Assembly: GCA_033439765.1 (NCBI GenBank)
Contig: JAULSN010000005.1
Location: 2,247,001-2,311,000 of the forward strand
Direction: 5' to 3'
Origin: Lasiosphaeria ovina
Taxonomy: Eukaryota; Ascomycota; Sordariomycetes; Sordariales; Lasiosphaeriaceae
Length of the DNA: 64,000 nucleotides
Positions 44,057-57,019 of the stretch are shown here, piece after piece. Under the pieces are notes generated by a model, which was given only the letters and a program-made list of their open reading frames with translations, was not told where the DNA came from and did no database searches. The stretch's first letter is position 1; each line of letters begins with the position of its first letter. Made by a program: the position numbers and the translations under genes.

Positions 44057-47000
44057 ATGGAAACCTTACGCCTTAAAGCTCGCCCGCCCGTGGAGGAGGA
44101 GATTGAAAACTGGGACGATGACGACTTTATGATTGAGGGCGACGACCTCACAGTCAACAGCCATTCAACGTCCGCCAACGCCCCATCGCACCGCCGAGAT
44201 TCCCATTCGTCCTTCCGATCTGACTTCGAGTCTGTCTACGGAGAGGAGGAGAAGCAGGTTCTCCTCCCAGGAGACGATGAAAAGTCGACACTGGACGCCA
44301 TAGCCGCCGCAGAAAAAGCCGGCATCCCCATTCCTAAAAACGTGCCGCCCTCGGCCTTGATGGGCGGGACAATCAAGAGACTTGGGGGAAGAAAAATCAA
44401 GAGGATTATCCAGGAGGATTGGGTCGACGACCTGGAATTCCCCGATGCCGGCCAGTCGCTTCAGATCAAGCCCCAGGACGGCTCCCAGTTTCCCGAGGTT
44501 TTGCGCCAGGTCAGCAATTCGGTGCACCCAAGCCCGTCAAAACCACCGGTGCGACCGTCGCCTACGTTCGCGCACGAGGAGCGTAAGGAACAGAGGCCGT
44601 CGCTCCCAACCGGGCTCCTCAACCTAGACCGCTTCCGTGATATGGAGGACGACGACGACTTCTTTGGGGACGGCGCCGCCACTATCAAAGTGGCGAAGAG
44701 GCGCGAGGCGCCAAAACCCGTCCCAATGATAACGCCTCCGACCCCTCAGAAGAATGCCGGCGGCGATGACGACTTTGAGTGTGATCTCGAACTCCCAGTG
44801 GACGGCAAGCTGCGGCTCTCTACTCGGAGGGAAATCCCCAAGACGCCGTCTATCAACACTTTGGACGACCTGGACTGGGCAGAGGGAAGTCTGGGGACCA
44901 GGTTTGGCGGTACTCGACGCGATGGTCGGTCGAATCGGAGTTCGTCTGCCTCCGCTCTCAGCCCAAGCATCGCCAGCTCCATCACTGCCGAGAGCGAGGA
45001 CGAGACCTTTGACGGCCTTGTCCTGCCTAATGGCCCTCTCGACTTTGAGAGCCGGTTGAGGCGCCGTCGGCCAAGTCGCTCTCCTGAGCGAATAGTCGAA
45101 GAGCCGTCCAAGGAAGCAAAGGAAGAGAAGGAGGACTTCCTCGCGGGCCTTGACCTTGGCGACGGAGAGGTTTTTGATTCCAAAAAGTTGACGCTTCATC
45201 GCAATATCCAGGTCAAGGAAACGAGGCCAGCCAGCCCGTCCCGACCCAAAACCACAGTTGCCCTCAAGTTCACCCACAACAAACCTGTCAATGTTTCCCG
45301 TCTCCCACGGCCTATGGGGCCGCCCATGGTGAGCCACGAGCGAACACATACGCAGTCGTCACTAGAACCCGTATCGGAGAGCGGAGGGCCCATCACGCAC
45401 ACTAGACGCTCCTTGTCACGTCTGGGCCACTCGGCTCAGTCTTCCGTCACCAGCGTGGCCACACCCACCACGCCGTCCTCTGCCCACTCTCTGCCGCCGT
45501 CAACTCCGCGTAGAAAGGAGCTTGGCCAAAAGACATCCACCATCTCACTAAGAAATGAGCCGACTACCACGAGTGCCCAGCTGCTCCGACTTAAGCGGTC
45601 GCTGCCTGCGATGAGGCCCCCTCAGTCTCCAGCCCGGCCGGTGGCGTCTAGAGGATACGAACGGCCCCCGTCGAGGTCAGAAATGGCACCGCGGCCCCAG
45701 TCCTCGATGCGACCAAAGACTCCAGTAGAGCGGATGAGGACTTCGGAAAGCTCCGCATCTCAAGCCCGGAAGCCCCCTGTGCCGTTCCTGCCAGCCGGCG
45801 CGTCGGCCTCACAGTCGCACAACATACTTGCTAAGAGCTCTCGCGTCTTCCGCCGACACGATTCAGAACACAGCATCGATTATAGGCCGAACTCCCGAGC
45901 TGTCTCTCGCTCGACAGTCCGATCACCTAGTCCGCGAAAGTACCGTCCGGGCGAAAAGGCCGCTCCAGAAGGAGCCTGGCACCAACTCAACAAGCCTCGG
46001 CGGGCGAGGCACTTTGGCGACGGCCATGAACTTGACGGCTTTGACGATCTCCCCACGTCAAGCCAGGCGGAAGCCAGGTACTTGAAGCAGCCCATCACCG
46101 GCGGACCAAAGGCGCAGATGCGCAGCAGGATGTACCAGAATATCTTACCCGACCGAACCATGACGCCATCTCCCCAGCTACCATACTCTCCCGCTCGTAT
46201 GGACCACGTACCGAGCTTTGCTCGCGATACCGCCGCAAGCCGAATTGCCCGGGAGACGAGTCTTGCCCAGCGCACTCCATCCGGCGCCCTTGCCCCCCTC
46301 ACAACACAACGCGTAGCCCAGCTGTCGCAGAGGAGTAACTTCAACCCCCAACCCCCGCAGTCGGCGGTGAAGTCGAAGAAGTTGCGGCGGACGCCACAAC
46401 TCAAGCCTCATCTAATAGCGAACCTGAACCCTCCCAAAGATCCAAAACGTAGGTCTCGATCGATCGGGACTGATCAAATCATTGAATCGCTGCTAACATG
46501 GCGTGCTGCAGTGGTGAAAGGAATGTGTTACAACCCGGAGACTTTCCGGTGGGAAGGCAACGACAACGTGTTGAGTGCCTTTGACGCGCCTGCGTCGTCG
46601 CCATCGACGGCATCGGTGCCGCAGTATCTTATGCGAGAGCGGGAGAACGCCACGCCGCGCCCGGCCTTGATCACCAACTTTGGCGCCAGCAAGGGCGTCC
46701 AGGTGGTGGGGGGCATGGTGTTTGACCCGCAGAACATGTGCTGGCTCAAGCTTGCGCCGCAGAACGGCGGCAAGGCGGAGCAGCAGCAGAGCGACCCGTT
46801 GGACGGGTTCAACGGGCTCGACGACGACGAGGATGTGTTTAAGGACATCCCGGACCTCGAAGACCACACGCTCGAGTCGAGCGAGGGCGGCCACGGCCGC
46901 GTCAGCGACATCAAGGACGACTGGCTGGTGGGCGAGGAGTTCGACGTCGGCCCCGAGTTTGTGCGCCGCCAGCGCGAGGAAGAGGAGCGCTGGCGGAAGA

Positions 47001-47095
47001 AGTGCCACCTCTGGGTGGGCGGCCAGGCCGAGCGCGGCGACGCCTGGAAGTGGGCCATCCGGGACATTGTCAGCCAGAGCGCGCTGGCCGACTAA
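44057..47095 (+). CDS. byr4: Byr4/Bfa1-like GAP subunit of the septation initiation network
   Basis: A single exon of 1012 residues. Byr4 (Bfa1 in budding yeast) acts with Cdc16/Bub2 as the two-component GAP for the Spg1/Tem1 GTPase at spindle pole bodies, restraining septation until mitosis ends. The N-terminus METLRLKARPPVEEEIENWD, followed by DDDDFMIEGDDL, is the conserved opening of fungal Byr4 proteins. Other matches are the Lys/Arg-rich KRLGGRKIKRIIQEDWVDDL and the C-terminal conserved block (VVKGMCYNPETFRWEGNDN, VQVVGGMVFDPQNMCWLKL, DEDVFKDIPDLEDH). The middle is long, Ser/Pro/Arg-rich and probably phosphorylated (many SP/TP sites). The length is larger than yeast Byr4 but usual for filamentous fungi. 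Confidence 0.92.
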   Translation: METLRLKARPPVEEEIENWDDDDFMIEGDDLTVNSHSTSANAPSHRRDSHSSFRSDFESVYGEEEKQVLLPGDDEKSTLDAIAAAEKAGIPIPKNVPPSALMGGTIKRLGGRKIKRIIQEDWVDDLEFPDAGQSLQIKPQDGSQFPEVLRQVSNSVHPSPSKPPVRPSPTFAHEERKEQRPSLPTGLLNLDRFRDMEDDDDFFGDGAATIKVAKRREAPKPVPMITPPTPQKNAGGDDDFECDLELPVDGKLRLSTRREIPKTPSINTLDDLDWAEGSLGTRFGGTRRDGRSNRSSSASALSPSIASSITAESEDETFDGLVLPNGPLDFESRLRRRRPSRSPERIVEEPSKEAKEEKEDFLAGLDLGDGEVFDSKKLTLHRNIQVKETRPASPSRPKTTVALKFTHNKPVNVSRLPRPMGPPMVSHERTHTQSSLEPVSESGGPITHTRRSLSRLGHSAQSSVTSVATPTTPSSAHSLPPSTPRRKELGQKTSTISLRNEPTTTSAQLLRLKRSLPAMRPPQSPARPVASRGYERPPSRSEMAPRPQSSMRPKTPVERMRTSESSASQARKPPVPFLPAGASASQSHNILAKSSRVFRRHDSEHSIDYRPNSRAVSRSTVRSPSPRKYRPGEKAAPEGAWHQLNKPRRARHFGDGHELDGFDDLPTSSQAEARYLKQPITGGPKAQMRSRMYQNILPDRTMTPSPQLPYSPARMDHVPSFARDTAASRIARETSLAQRTPSGALAPLTTQRVAQLSQRSNFNPQPPQSAVKSKKLRRTPQLKPHLIANLNPPKDPKRRSRSIGTDQIIESLLTWRAAVVKGMCYNPETFRWEGNDNVLSAFDAPASSPSTASVPQYLMRERENATPRPALITNFGASKGVQVVGGMVFDPQNMCWLKLAPQNGGKAEQQQSDPLDGFNGLDDDEDVFKDIPDLEDHTLESSEGGHGRVSDIKDDWLVGEEFDVGPEFVRRQREEEERWRKKCHLWVGGQAERGDAWKWAIRDIVSQSALAD

Positions 47096-48054
47096 AACAA
47101 AACGGGGCGGCGGGCCAAGGGCTATGTTTGCATGAATAGACTACTGTGCTTTTATTTTGGGCTACCCCTTTTTGATAACGAAGACGACCTTTTCTTGGAA
47201 CTTGATGGGTTTCATGGCGGCAAGCAGTGTACGGAAATATCTATAGAGGTATTGTAGGCGTCTGACTGTCGAGTACAAACGGGCTTGTATGGCTGGAAAA
47301 GGTCTGGTTGGTATTTGAGGGGTGTTTGCTATTGGCGTTGCTTGTTGCCGACGGTCAGGTCTGCACTTGTTCGGTGGTATTCATGATAGCTTCTGAGAGA
47401 ATAGATGGCATTTTCAGGGCGTCTGCGAGATTTGCATAGTGCTGGCTCTGTTGTGTGTGAAAAGCGCCGTTGGTACGCCCAGCATCTCGATGAGATACTG
47501 TACATACAGGCTTTTGAGATTACTACAGTACCTTCGAACACTTCAAGGTTCTTGCACGTCACTGGCAGTCGTCTTGGAACACCACACTATTTGCCATAGA
47601 ATATTCTTAATTACTCTCCAGATTTTCTACTTCAGGGTTCATCCATCGCGAGGAGCAAGTGGTGATTTCTCCGGATTTTCCTGTTCCGACCGACTGTGGG
47701 GGAAACGTGGAAGATGGCTGTTCCCGCGATAAGATAAGCCACCCAGCCATCCATCCATCTCACCGTCCGTCCCCACACCAAGCTTATGGAGGGGTGAATG
47801 CGTCCATGCGTTCATCACTGCAAGCAAGCAAGCAAGCAACGAACGACGGGCATCTAGATACGTTATATCCACCAAGACGCCAACCACTCCCTACAATTTC
47901 GTAAGGAGCAGCACGATCAAGCCAGAGACGTATTATATTTTCTAACTGCATCAGACAGAGGAGCCCAGTGAGCAAGTATAATCTTGCTGCACAGTCTGCT
48001 GCTGCTCATCGTCACGACCAACGCCACACCTTTACCGACCGATAGCTCGAAATC
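47096..48054. other. Intergenic region, Byr4 3' flank / Get5 promoter
   Basis: About 1 kb, no supported gene. Short CAAG repeats (47823-47838) and CATC repeats (47749-47758) are present. Confidence 0.5.
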
Positions 48055-48906
48055 ATGGCCACCGAAGTCTCGTTCGCCAAGAGCTTCCTCGCCGCGCTCG
48101 ACAGCAAGCCGCAGAAGATCGGGCCGGACCACGTCGAGGATGCGCGCAACTACCCGGCGAGCACGCCTGTATGTCCTTGCTGCCTCCCCCTTTTCCCTTC
48201 GCCCTCACCTATTCCCATTCCTAGAACGAGAAGCTAACTAACACCTCCTCCCACGGAATAGTACACTCTCCCGCGCATGCCGCGGGCCATGAGCAAGCGC
48301 GCCCGGCCCAGCTCCACGTCCGCATCCACCACGCCATCACCCGAAACCCAACAGCCAGCGTCAGCGACAGTGCGGGTGCGCTCGCTGCGCAACCCGCCCG
48401 TGGACGTGACGCTCCCCAAACAAGCACTCACAACCTCGCTGCTAGACATCAAGTCGGCGGTCGGTCAGGCGGCAGGGATCCCCGTGACGAAACTGCGGCT
48501 GCTGCACAGCAAGAAGCCGGTGGCGGACAGCAAGGCGCTGTCGGATGTTGTTTCCGCCTCTTCTTCACAGGAAGGGGGTGATGATGTTGTCATTGAGTTT
48601 TCGCTCATGGTCATGGGGGGCGCTGCGGCCGTGAAGCAGTCACCGTCACCATCACCATCGCCATCACCATCACCAGCACCGGCACCTTCTGCCTCCGCAT
48701 CAGAATCGGGGACTGGAGGAGGAAAAGGAGGAGACCCGGCTGGTGTCGTTGCGCAGGGTGGCTTGAGCGGCGCGGCGGTGCTGGAGACGGACGAGTTCTG
48801 GGCCGACCTGCGCGGGTTCCTGCAGCAGCGGATACGCGACGAGAAGACGGCCGGGGAGCTGAGCTCGCAGTTCCGCAGCGCGTGGTCGGCGGGGCGGCAG
48901 GCTTGA
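48055..48906 (+). CDS. get5: Get5/Mdy2-like ubiquitin-like protein of the GET pathway
   Basis: Exons 48055-48168 and 48262-48906 (93-base intron) encode 252 residues. Get5 pairs with Get4 and, through its ubiquitin-like domain, recruits Sgt2 to hand tail-anchored proteins to Get3 for ER insertion. The N-terminal helix-rich Get4-binding segment is seen in SFAKSFLAALDSKPQKI and DHVEDARNYPASTPYTLPRM. The ubiquitin-like domain (about 85-160) starts at TVRVRSLRNPPVDVTLP and continues with SLLDIKSAVGQAAGIPVTKL and RLLHSKKPVADSKALSDV. A Ser/Pro linker encoded by a CCATCA repeat follows (48648-48678). The C-terminal dimerisation helix bundle is EFWADLRGFLQQRIRDEKTA. Domain order and length match fungal Get5. 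Confidence 0.88.
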
Positions 48907-49615
48907 TTTTCTTCGTTCTTCGTCTGTCCATCTTGGTATACAATCATTGGAGGGACCTCGGTACACACACACTCACACACATACTTGGACTGGTAAAAGT
49001 AAGAAGTGCTTGCAAGTGAAAAAGGGACTCAAGCGCAAACTCGGCAGCCGGGCGCAACAGGGAGAGAGAAAGGAACTAAAGCTTGCTATTCGTACCATCC
49101 ACGAACCATCATATGCGTGTTTCGTTTCCACTGCTACCATTTGCGTGCGTACCTGGCTGTGGCTGGTCTCTTACAGACCTCTGTCTTTCTATCTCTCGGT
49201 CTCACTCTCCGTCTCCGTCGTTTCATCCGTAACCACTGTTGTGCGAAGAGCCAACCGTTTTGAGCTGGTTCATGTCCACCATCTCCCGAGTCCCCGTCCG
49301 TCTCCCTCCGCCTTGTCTCTCTCAGCCTTCCATTTGCTTCACACACACACTCACACCAAAGCAATATCCGACTGTTAACTAACTGCTGCTGCCGCTGTCT
49401 GTCTATCTCTACTACGTTGCGTGCACGTTTATTTTCTTTTTCTTTTTTCCTTCTCAAGTGCACGACTCGAGAGCTGTTGTTGCCGCCACCCTCCCCGCCG
49501 CCGAGGAAGAGAGCGCAATAGGAGGAAAAAAAGAGAGAAAAACCAAGCACAGCGCCCGTTGGTAGCGCAACACAAACATGGACGGCACGCGCGCACCAAA
49601 CGTGGCGCTGGAGAC
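48907..49615. other. Convergent intergenic region
   Basis: About 0.7 kb of 3' flanks; CA-rich short repeats at 48965-48980 and 49341-49354 and a CT-rich tract (49180-49330). No gene is seen. Confidence 0.5.
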
Positions 49616-50766
49616 TTATACGGCGGCCTCGCCCTTGCTGACCGACTTGATTATCGTCTCGTACTCGACGTCGTCGTCGTCGTTGGCCTGCAGCTCGGGG
49701 CCGAGGCCGTTGAGCGAGCGCTTGAGCGCCTCCTTGGACGAGGCGTATATCATCTTGGCCTGTGACACGGGGCGGGCAGCTGCAGTTAGCAAGAGATAGA
49801 CAGGGCGGCAGGAGGAGGGGTCCGCGTACAAAGATTCCGGCATCGTCCGGCGACCAGGCAATGAAGGCGATCTTGTTGCTGTAGTTCCATGGCGCGGATT
49901 CGTCAGTTGATTTTTTTGTTCTCTCTCTGGTTGATAGATGTGCCAAGCCCGCCCCCCTCTCTTTACGGCGGGGGGCGGTGGCTTATTGGGGACCGGGGAT
50001 GGATAAGGGATACCTACCGGATGCCCTCGCCGGAAGCGAGCTGGTACTCAAAGTCGTAGACGGCGAAGCGGGGACCCTTGCCGATAGCGCCCTGGAGGAA
50101 GCCGAGGCCGGTCAGCATTGGAACGGGGGGTCAAAATAAAAATAAATAAAGATGGCCGCTACAAAGCTGGCTCGCGGCGCGGTTTGGGGCGCTCGTGCGG
50201 GGGGGATTACCAATTTTAAAAGAAAAAAGGTGTATATGTGTGTGACAGAGAGAGAGAGGGAATGAGAGAGCGCGTGCCTACCGTCTTGCTCTTGGTCGTC
50301 GCATTCACCAGCTTCTCGCGGAAGTTGTCGTACTCGTCAGTCTCATCATCCTCGCTGGTGCTGTCGACAACGATGTTCTTGTTCTCGTCGTCGAGCTTGT
50401 AGATGATGTACTTGTACTTCTTGTTGATCTTCAGCTCGTTGAACGCCTCTATGCTCTCCGGGGCGACGGTAGCTCTATGCATACACAAAACGTCAGTCTA
50501 ACTGCCAGCGCCTTATTTTTTGGCGTGGGGTTTGAGCTCCGCATCCCCTCTCTCCCTTTCCTTGACAGCTTCCCCCCGTGTTCCATCGCCGTGTTAGACG
50601 CGGGAAGCCGGGGAGCAGCAGGGAGAGACGTAGAGACTCGGCAGCGGGAAGGCAGGCGGGCGCGGGCGGGAGCGCAGGTGGACTGACCCAGATTGAGACT
50701 GCGCACCACCGAGCACGGGTCAGCAACAGCCAGCAGCAGAGTTCTAAGCGCAGTGCAAATTACCAT
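49616..50766 (-). CDS. cof1: Cofilin / actin-depolymerising factor
   Basis: Six exons on the minus strand: 50764-50766 (ATG alone), 50688-50698 (11 b), 50282-50474, 50018-50091, 49830-49878 and 49616-49759; 157 residues. Cofilin binds and severs ADP-actin filaments. The joined N-terminus reads MSQSGATVAPESIEAFNELK, typical of fungal cofilins, with the Ser near the N-terminus that phosphorylation could control. ADF-homology motifs follow: KYKYIIYKLDDENKNIVV, GKGPRFAVYDFEYQLASGEG, NKIAFIAWSPDDA (the actin-binding face) and AKMIYASSKEALKRSLNGLG on the long helix. Compared with yeast cofilin (143 residues) there is a small acidic insertion (TSEDDETDEYDNF). All donors and acceptors are GT/AG and all phases agree. 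Five introns in a small gene are common for fungal cofilins. Confidence 0.92.
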
Positions 50767-51798
50767 GGTGTCGAGTGTGTTTGGCAGTGGCCTTTGGTCG
50801 GGGAGCTCGTGAGCGATTGGAAAGGTAGAACTGGGTGAATTGCAGGTCGTCAGTGTGGGAGTCGGGACAGGAGTCGGGCGAGGAGGGGTCGGTCGCAACT
50901 AAGATTGCCTGATGCGAAAGGGGAGGAGCAGTTTATAGGCGGAGCGTCCGACTGACTGCCCTGGGCTGCCGTCTGCTCGTTGGGTTAGGCACTCACGATC
51001 AAGGGGGGCAGTGTGATCCGATCAAGCTGGCAGATAGGGCGCTGGGTGCGATGTCTGTCAAAAACAAGGCGTCCGCAAGTGAGGCAGGTAGATAATTGGT
51101 ACAAACGAGGTTTGGGTGTGCGATAATCAAAACTCGATGAGAGGGGGGGGGGGGGGGGGGGGGGTTGAAAAACAACACACCAAGGTTGCGTGGTGGGGTT
51201 GCTGTTACGGATACACAGTGGTTGTCCTGGCGCTGGCGGCGTTGGCGGCAGGGCACCAGCTTGGAACCCAGCACAGCGCGGGCATGGCATGGCATGAGCC
51301 ACAGGGTTACGTTATCGGCGCGGGGTAGCGCTACAGAAAAGACTGGCCAGTCTAGGCACCCCGGCCCAATTTTCTGTGACGCCATGAGGCACCAGCAACA
51401 GCACCACCAGCACCGGCAACCGTTCCTCAGGCTACCCATTAACCAAATTCCCCGTGTGGATACAATCTCTCTGCCTGCTGTGAGACGCCAGCCGGTGCGA
51501 CGAGGTGCAGCGAGATGCATACACGTGTAGGCCAGGTAGCAGCCAAGTCTCGTGTTGCGACGCGTCAGGTGAAATCTGCTCGTTCTCTACTCTAACCCAG
51601 CGTGATTGTATTATACAACGCCACCAAATGGTGCCCTAATGAATATGGATACAGCTATGAACACAGACAGGGAAGTGGTAGAGAGGAGATTACATGGCAC
51701 ATAGTACAGCCCATAACACCGAAACCAAATGCTCCCACTCCCAACCCAGTCGCCGTAAAACAAATAACTTCAGTCAGTCTGATCAAACAGCACCCTTT
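50767..51798. other. Intergenic region, cofilin promoter / HSP60 3' flank
   Basis: About 1 kb without a gene. It contains a G22 tract at 51143-51164. Confidence 0.5.
51143..51164. repeat. Poly-G tract (22 G)
   Basis: Uninterrupted guanine run in a non-coding spacer; could fold into a G-quadruplex or be an assembly-sensitive homopolymer. Confidence 0.85.
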
Positions 51799-53659
<1,861 letters not shown>

Positions 53660-53830
53660 CTTGTGTGTGTATTAAGGAATAAATTACGGATTAGAAGGGC
53701 GGCCGCGGGAAGGTGGGTATCACAGTCGTTGGAGGTTTGTAGATGGGAATGAGGGAGAGAAAAAGTTTGGATCGTGATGCTTAAGCAGAGAAAAAAATCC
53801 CCAAGGTTCACCAATAGAACGGCCCGAGCT

Positions 53831-53886
53831 CCAATTGGTGCTAAACCGTGTTGGGACTAGGCCCAGTGGTGCAGGTGTTTCTGGAA
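53831..53886. promoter_or_regulatory. Candidate HSP60 upstream elements (CCAAT and heat-shock half-sites)
   Basis: About 170-230 bases upstream of the HSP60 start there is a palindromic CCAATTGG (53831-53838), readable as CCAAT on both strands, and a TTCTGGAA (53879-53886), which matches two inverted heat-shock factor half-sites. Only two half-sites are seen, so HSF binding is a suggestion. Confidence 0.3.
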
Positions 53887-54650
53887 TCATCGGAGCCCCA
53901 CCGCTTCATCTCAGAGCCGACGGCGACGGCAATGCAAACACCGCTCGAGTGCATACATTGATGCGTGATGCACTCTTAAGCAAACCGTATGAGTTCCCGA
54001 CCTGAGACGTTCTTCATTTTTCTCGTCTTTTCTCCTTCTTGTTTTTTATCTATTTATTTAAGAAATGCACCAAATATTGTTTCCTAGGGCAATTGTCAGC
54101 GGTTGCTTCTCCAACTCTTGGCACACTGGCAAGTACACAGTAGAGCCGGGCTGGTGCTTGACGCAATGCAATTGGCAACCAGCCATTGATTGCCGCTCAG
54201 AAAACGGCCTCGGATCAACCGACAATCGTCGACTTCGATGCAAACCAAGGCACCACCAGCCAAGGGCACAACACAACATCGCAGTCATTAAATCGCCTGG
54301 TCCAGGCTCCAGCCAGCTCTGACTTATTGGGGGTTCAGCAAAAGACTGCCAAGCCTGGATGGATTGGTGCCTGTTGCGACAACGGCAGATCACTTACGAG
54401 TAAGTCATTGATCAGAGCATAATTGCTAAAATTCATTGTTGGTTGTTCTCTCTAGTCTCTGTTGTACAATTTACGCCAGAACCGCCTTTACCGGTATTTT
54501 TATGTATCTGGAGGCTGTTGTGGTGAGAATGAGCGACTCGGCAAGATGTAGAGATGTTGAACTTCCCAACGGAACAAAGTTGATGCGGTGTCAAAGCCAA
54601 ATATCATCTCTGCGGCTCAGCCCCTTCGTTCGTATCTTGGTGCCACTTAC

Positions 54651-54918
54651 GTGAGGAACGCCTGGATTTTTTGGGCGTGTGCTTTGCGCACGCAGAGTGT
54701 CTGTCTCTTGACGAGAATGGTCTTGGCGGCATTCAGGGGCTCTTGACAACGGAGCTTTCAACCCCTGAGCACTGCCAAGGCAGATATCTTGTGCACATCG
54801 GCCATGAATTAAATTCGGCAAATATAGTTCCAGTGTTGCTACTTACAAGGTTGCCAGGGACCGGGGCTGCATCGTCTTGTTTGCTCTTCCAGCCTTTGAA
54901 ACGTGAGCGGTTTGCCAT
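54651..54918 (-). CDS. Candidate unannotated small gene (two coding-like exons)
   Basis: An ATG at 54918 opens a 24-codon basic exon (54847-54918; MANRSRFKGWKSKQDDAAPV...) ending at a perfect GTAAGT donor. After an AAG acceptor, 54651-54754 reads in the matching phase as a basic helical segment (QEPLNAAKTILVKRQTLCVR then KAHAQKIQAFL), ending at a second GTAAGT donor. I could not find a convincing continuation: possible next exons give short stops or low-complexity sequence. It may be a small lineage gene, a decayed gene, or chance. I do not recognise a family. Confidence 0.3.
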
Positions 54919-56282
54919 TTTCAGGGGTTTGTTGACGGCACAATAGGTCGGCAGATACGACCACATGTGACAGGGGATAGTCTGGTTGGTCTTCTCCATT
55001 CCGCCTTTCGTATCTCTAGGTAAACCCGTCAGTTGCATACGGAAAGGGTGAAGACGTATGGACAATGAGAATGCGTCTTTGTATGTGTTCATCTGGAGTC
55101 ATTGTCGTCTTCCCTCTGCCAAACTGACATCAAGGCCACGCCACCCTCACCTTATTGTCGTGCATTCTTTCTTCTCCATCTCACGTCTCCCTCACAATAG
55201 TAACTGCCGCTTGCCACTTCCACATGCTGCCTCTTTCGCAGCCCTTACATGACCACGCCTGTATTCCGCAACTAGATGACGAAGAATCGTCGCGGACCAT
55301 GCCCAGTGACTTCTGGCCAGCCTTGGCACTCAGCCTTGGCATATTCAACTACTCTGGACGGCATAACTTGCTCTTAATTACGCCTGTCATCTCTTGAATT
55401 CTCCGCGGCTATTGTTCTCTTTTTCTATGCGCTCTCATGCCCGCCCTGTGTTCCTATTTGAACCCTTCTACGCACATTCCTCCTTCACCATCCTCACCAC
55501 CCGAGCTCGTCACGCCGGCCTACTCCTCCTTTTACTCTACTCGTTTCCTCGCGGTTCTTGAACTCTACCCTTTCTTGATATATACCCTTTCCAACATAAA
55601 TACCCAAATCAATCATCGCTGCTAAGCAGCAGCCAGCATCATGAACTCCCCCTTGAAGCTATCTCCTTCTTTCCATCATCTACCAGCGTTTTCCTCTTTA
55701 GAAGAAACCTGAAGGCCATCCGCAGCCTAGAATACACCGTGTCTGTTCTCCCTGGCTTCTGCTTTCTCCTCTGCCTATCCATACATCAGACTTGGCTCAC
55801 CAGCAGAGCCGGGCGGGTCCTGTGACCGCTCTCTTCGGCAGGCTTGTCACACGCCCTCTCCCCTTGCCACAATAACTTCACCTTAGCCCTCCAGCTCGGG
55901 GGCTCAGCTACTACTGTAGCTGGTTTTAAACTTGAACTCTGCCTGAGATGGCCCTGAAATTCCCCAACTTCTCTTCTCCATCATCACGGCACATTCAGGG
56001 AAATTGTCTCGTTCACCTCTATCACACCCGGTACCCTATCACAGTCGGCAATAGCTCACAGATGTCCAGAAACCCCAGCTTGTTGTAGAAAAAGCAGCAG
56101 ATAATCAGCAAGCAAGAACGAAAAGGCTTTCCACAAGCTGCGGGATGGGCGAGGAATGGGGTATCTCGTCGACGAAACACCACAGAGTGAGTAAAACACC
56201 TACACCAGCACCAAAGGAAGGCCCTGTGGCCCTCTTCACACTCTCCCCAACAAACCCACAAGGCTCTCAGTCCAAAATTCAA

Positions 56283-56830
56283 GCGACGCCTTGGACGCCC
56301 CAAGCAACCCCTTGTTCATAATCATGTAACGCCTCGGCCGCATACAAGCAAACCCTCGAACAGAACCAACCTGGGCGCTGGACGTACATAAGCAACACCT
56401 TGGCCAGAATCACAAAATATCTCGACCACAAATAAGCAATGCCCCAACTGGAACCACATGATACGTTAGACACATACAAGCAAGTCCTCAGCTATATACT
56501 CACAGAACGTCTCGGCCGTAGACAAGCCAAGCCCCGACCAGAACCACGCACGACCTCGGCCGGGACCACGCAACGCCTCAGCTTCATACAAGCAACGCCT
56601 TGGCCAGATTCACAGAATATCTCAGCGTCACATAAGCAACGCCATAACCGGAACCACGCAACGCCTCGGCCTTCCACAAGCAACGCCCCGGGTCAGAATC
56701 GAGAACGCCTCTGTCTTACACAAGCAACGCCTTAACTAGAATCACATACGCCTCAACCAAAATCACGCAACGCCTCAGCCCTTCACAGCAACGCCTCAAC
56801 TACAATCTCCCAAAACAACGCCGTGGTCAG
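56283..56830. repeat. Degenerate tandem array, period about 22 bases
   Basis: About 25 diverged units of roughly 22 bases share the core AACGCCTCGGCC, then alternately CAGAACCACGC or an ACAAGC ending, so a 44-base higher-order dimer is also visible. Copies from 56500 to 56790 are the best preserved. It ends about 190 bases from the stop codon of the minus-strand gene at 57020, so it may be transcribed in that gene's 3' flank. It encodes no sensible protein. Confidence 0.8.
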
Positions 56831-57019
56831 AATCAAAAACGCGTCTGAACTAGGCTAATGCGCCTAGTATTTAAAAAATAACAATAAAAAATAATAATCT
56901 GCTGCCCTGCCCGCCCGGGGGGCCAACCCAGGCAGGCGACAGGCCGTCTCAGTATCCCACCGAGGCGTCAGCGCAGGCCGTGGAGGCTGTCAACAGCAGC
57001 CTCCCACGCCGGACGACAC

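Larger units (their letters stand above)
53660..57019. other. Long intergenic region with a tandem array and a candidate small gene
   Basis: About 3.4 kb. The left part is the HSP60 promoter. A coding-like pair of exons lies at 54651-54918. The region 55050-56000 is pyrimidine-rich with no clear gene. A degenerate tandem array occupies 56283-56830, next to the 3' end of the following gene. Confidence 0.5.

Noticed and set aside
54058..54393. Minus-strand frame as the last exon of the candidate gene at 54918
   Set aside because: It can be joined in phase with a 52-base intron, but its Cys/Trp/Leu-rich sequence does not look like a conserved protein.
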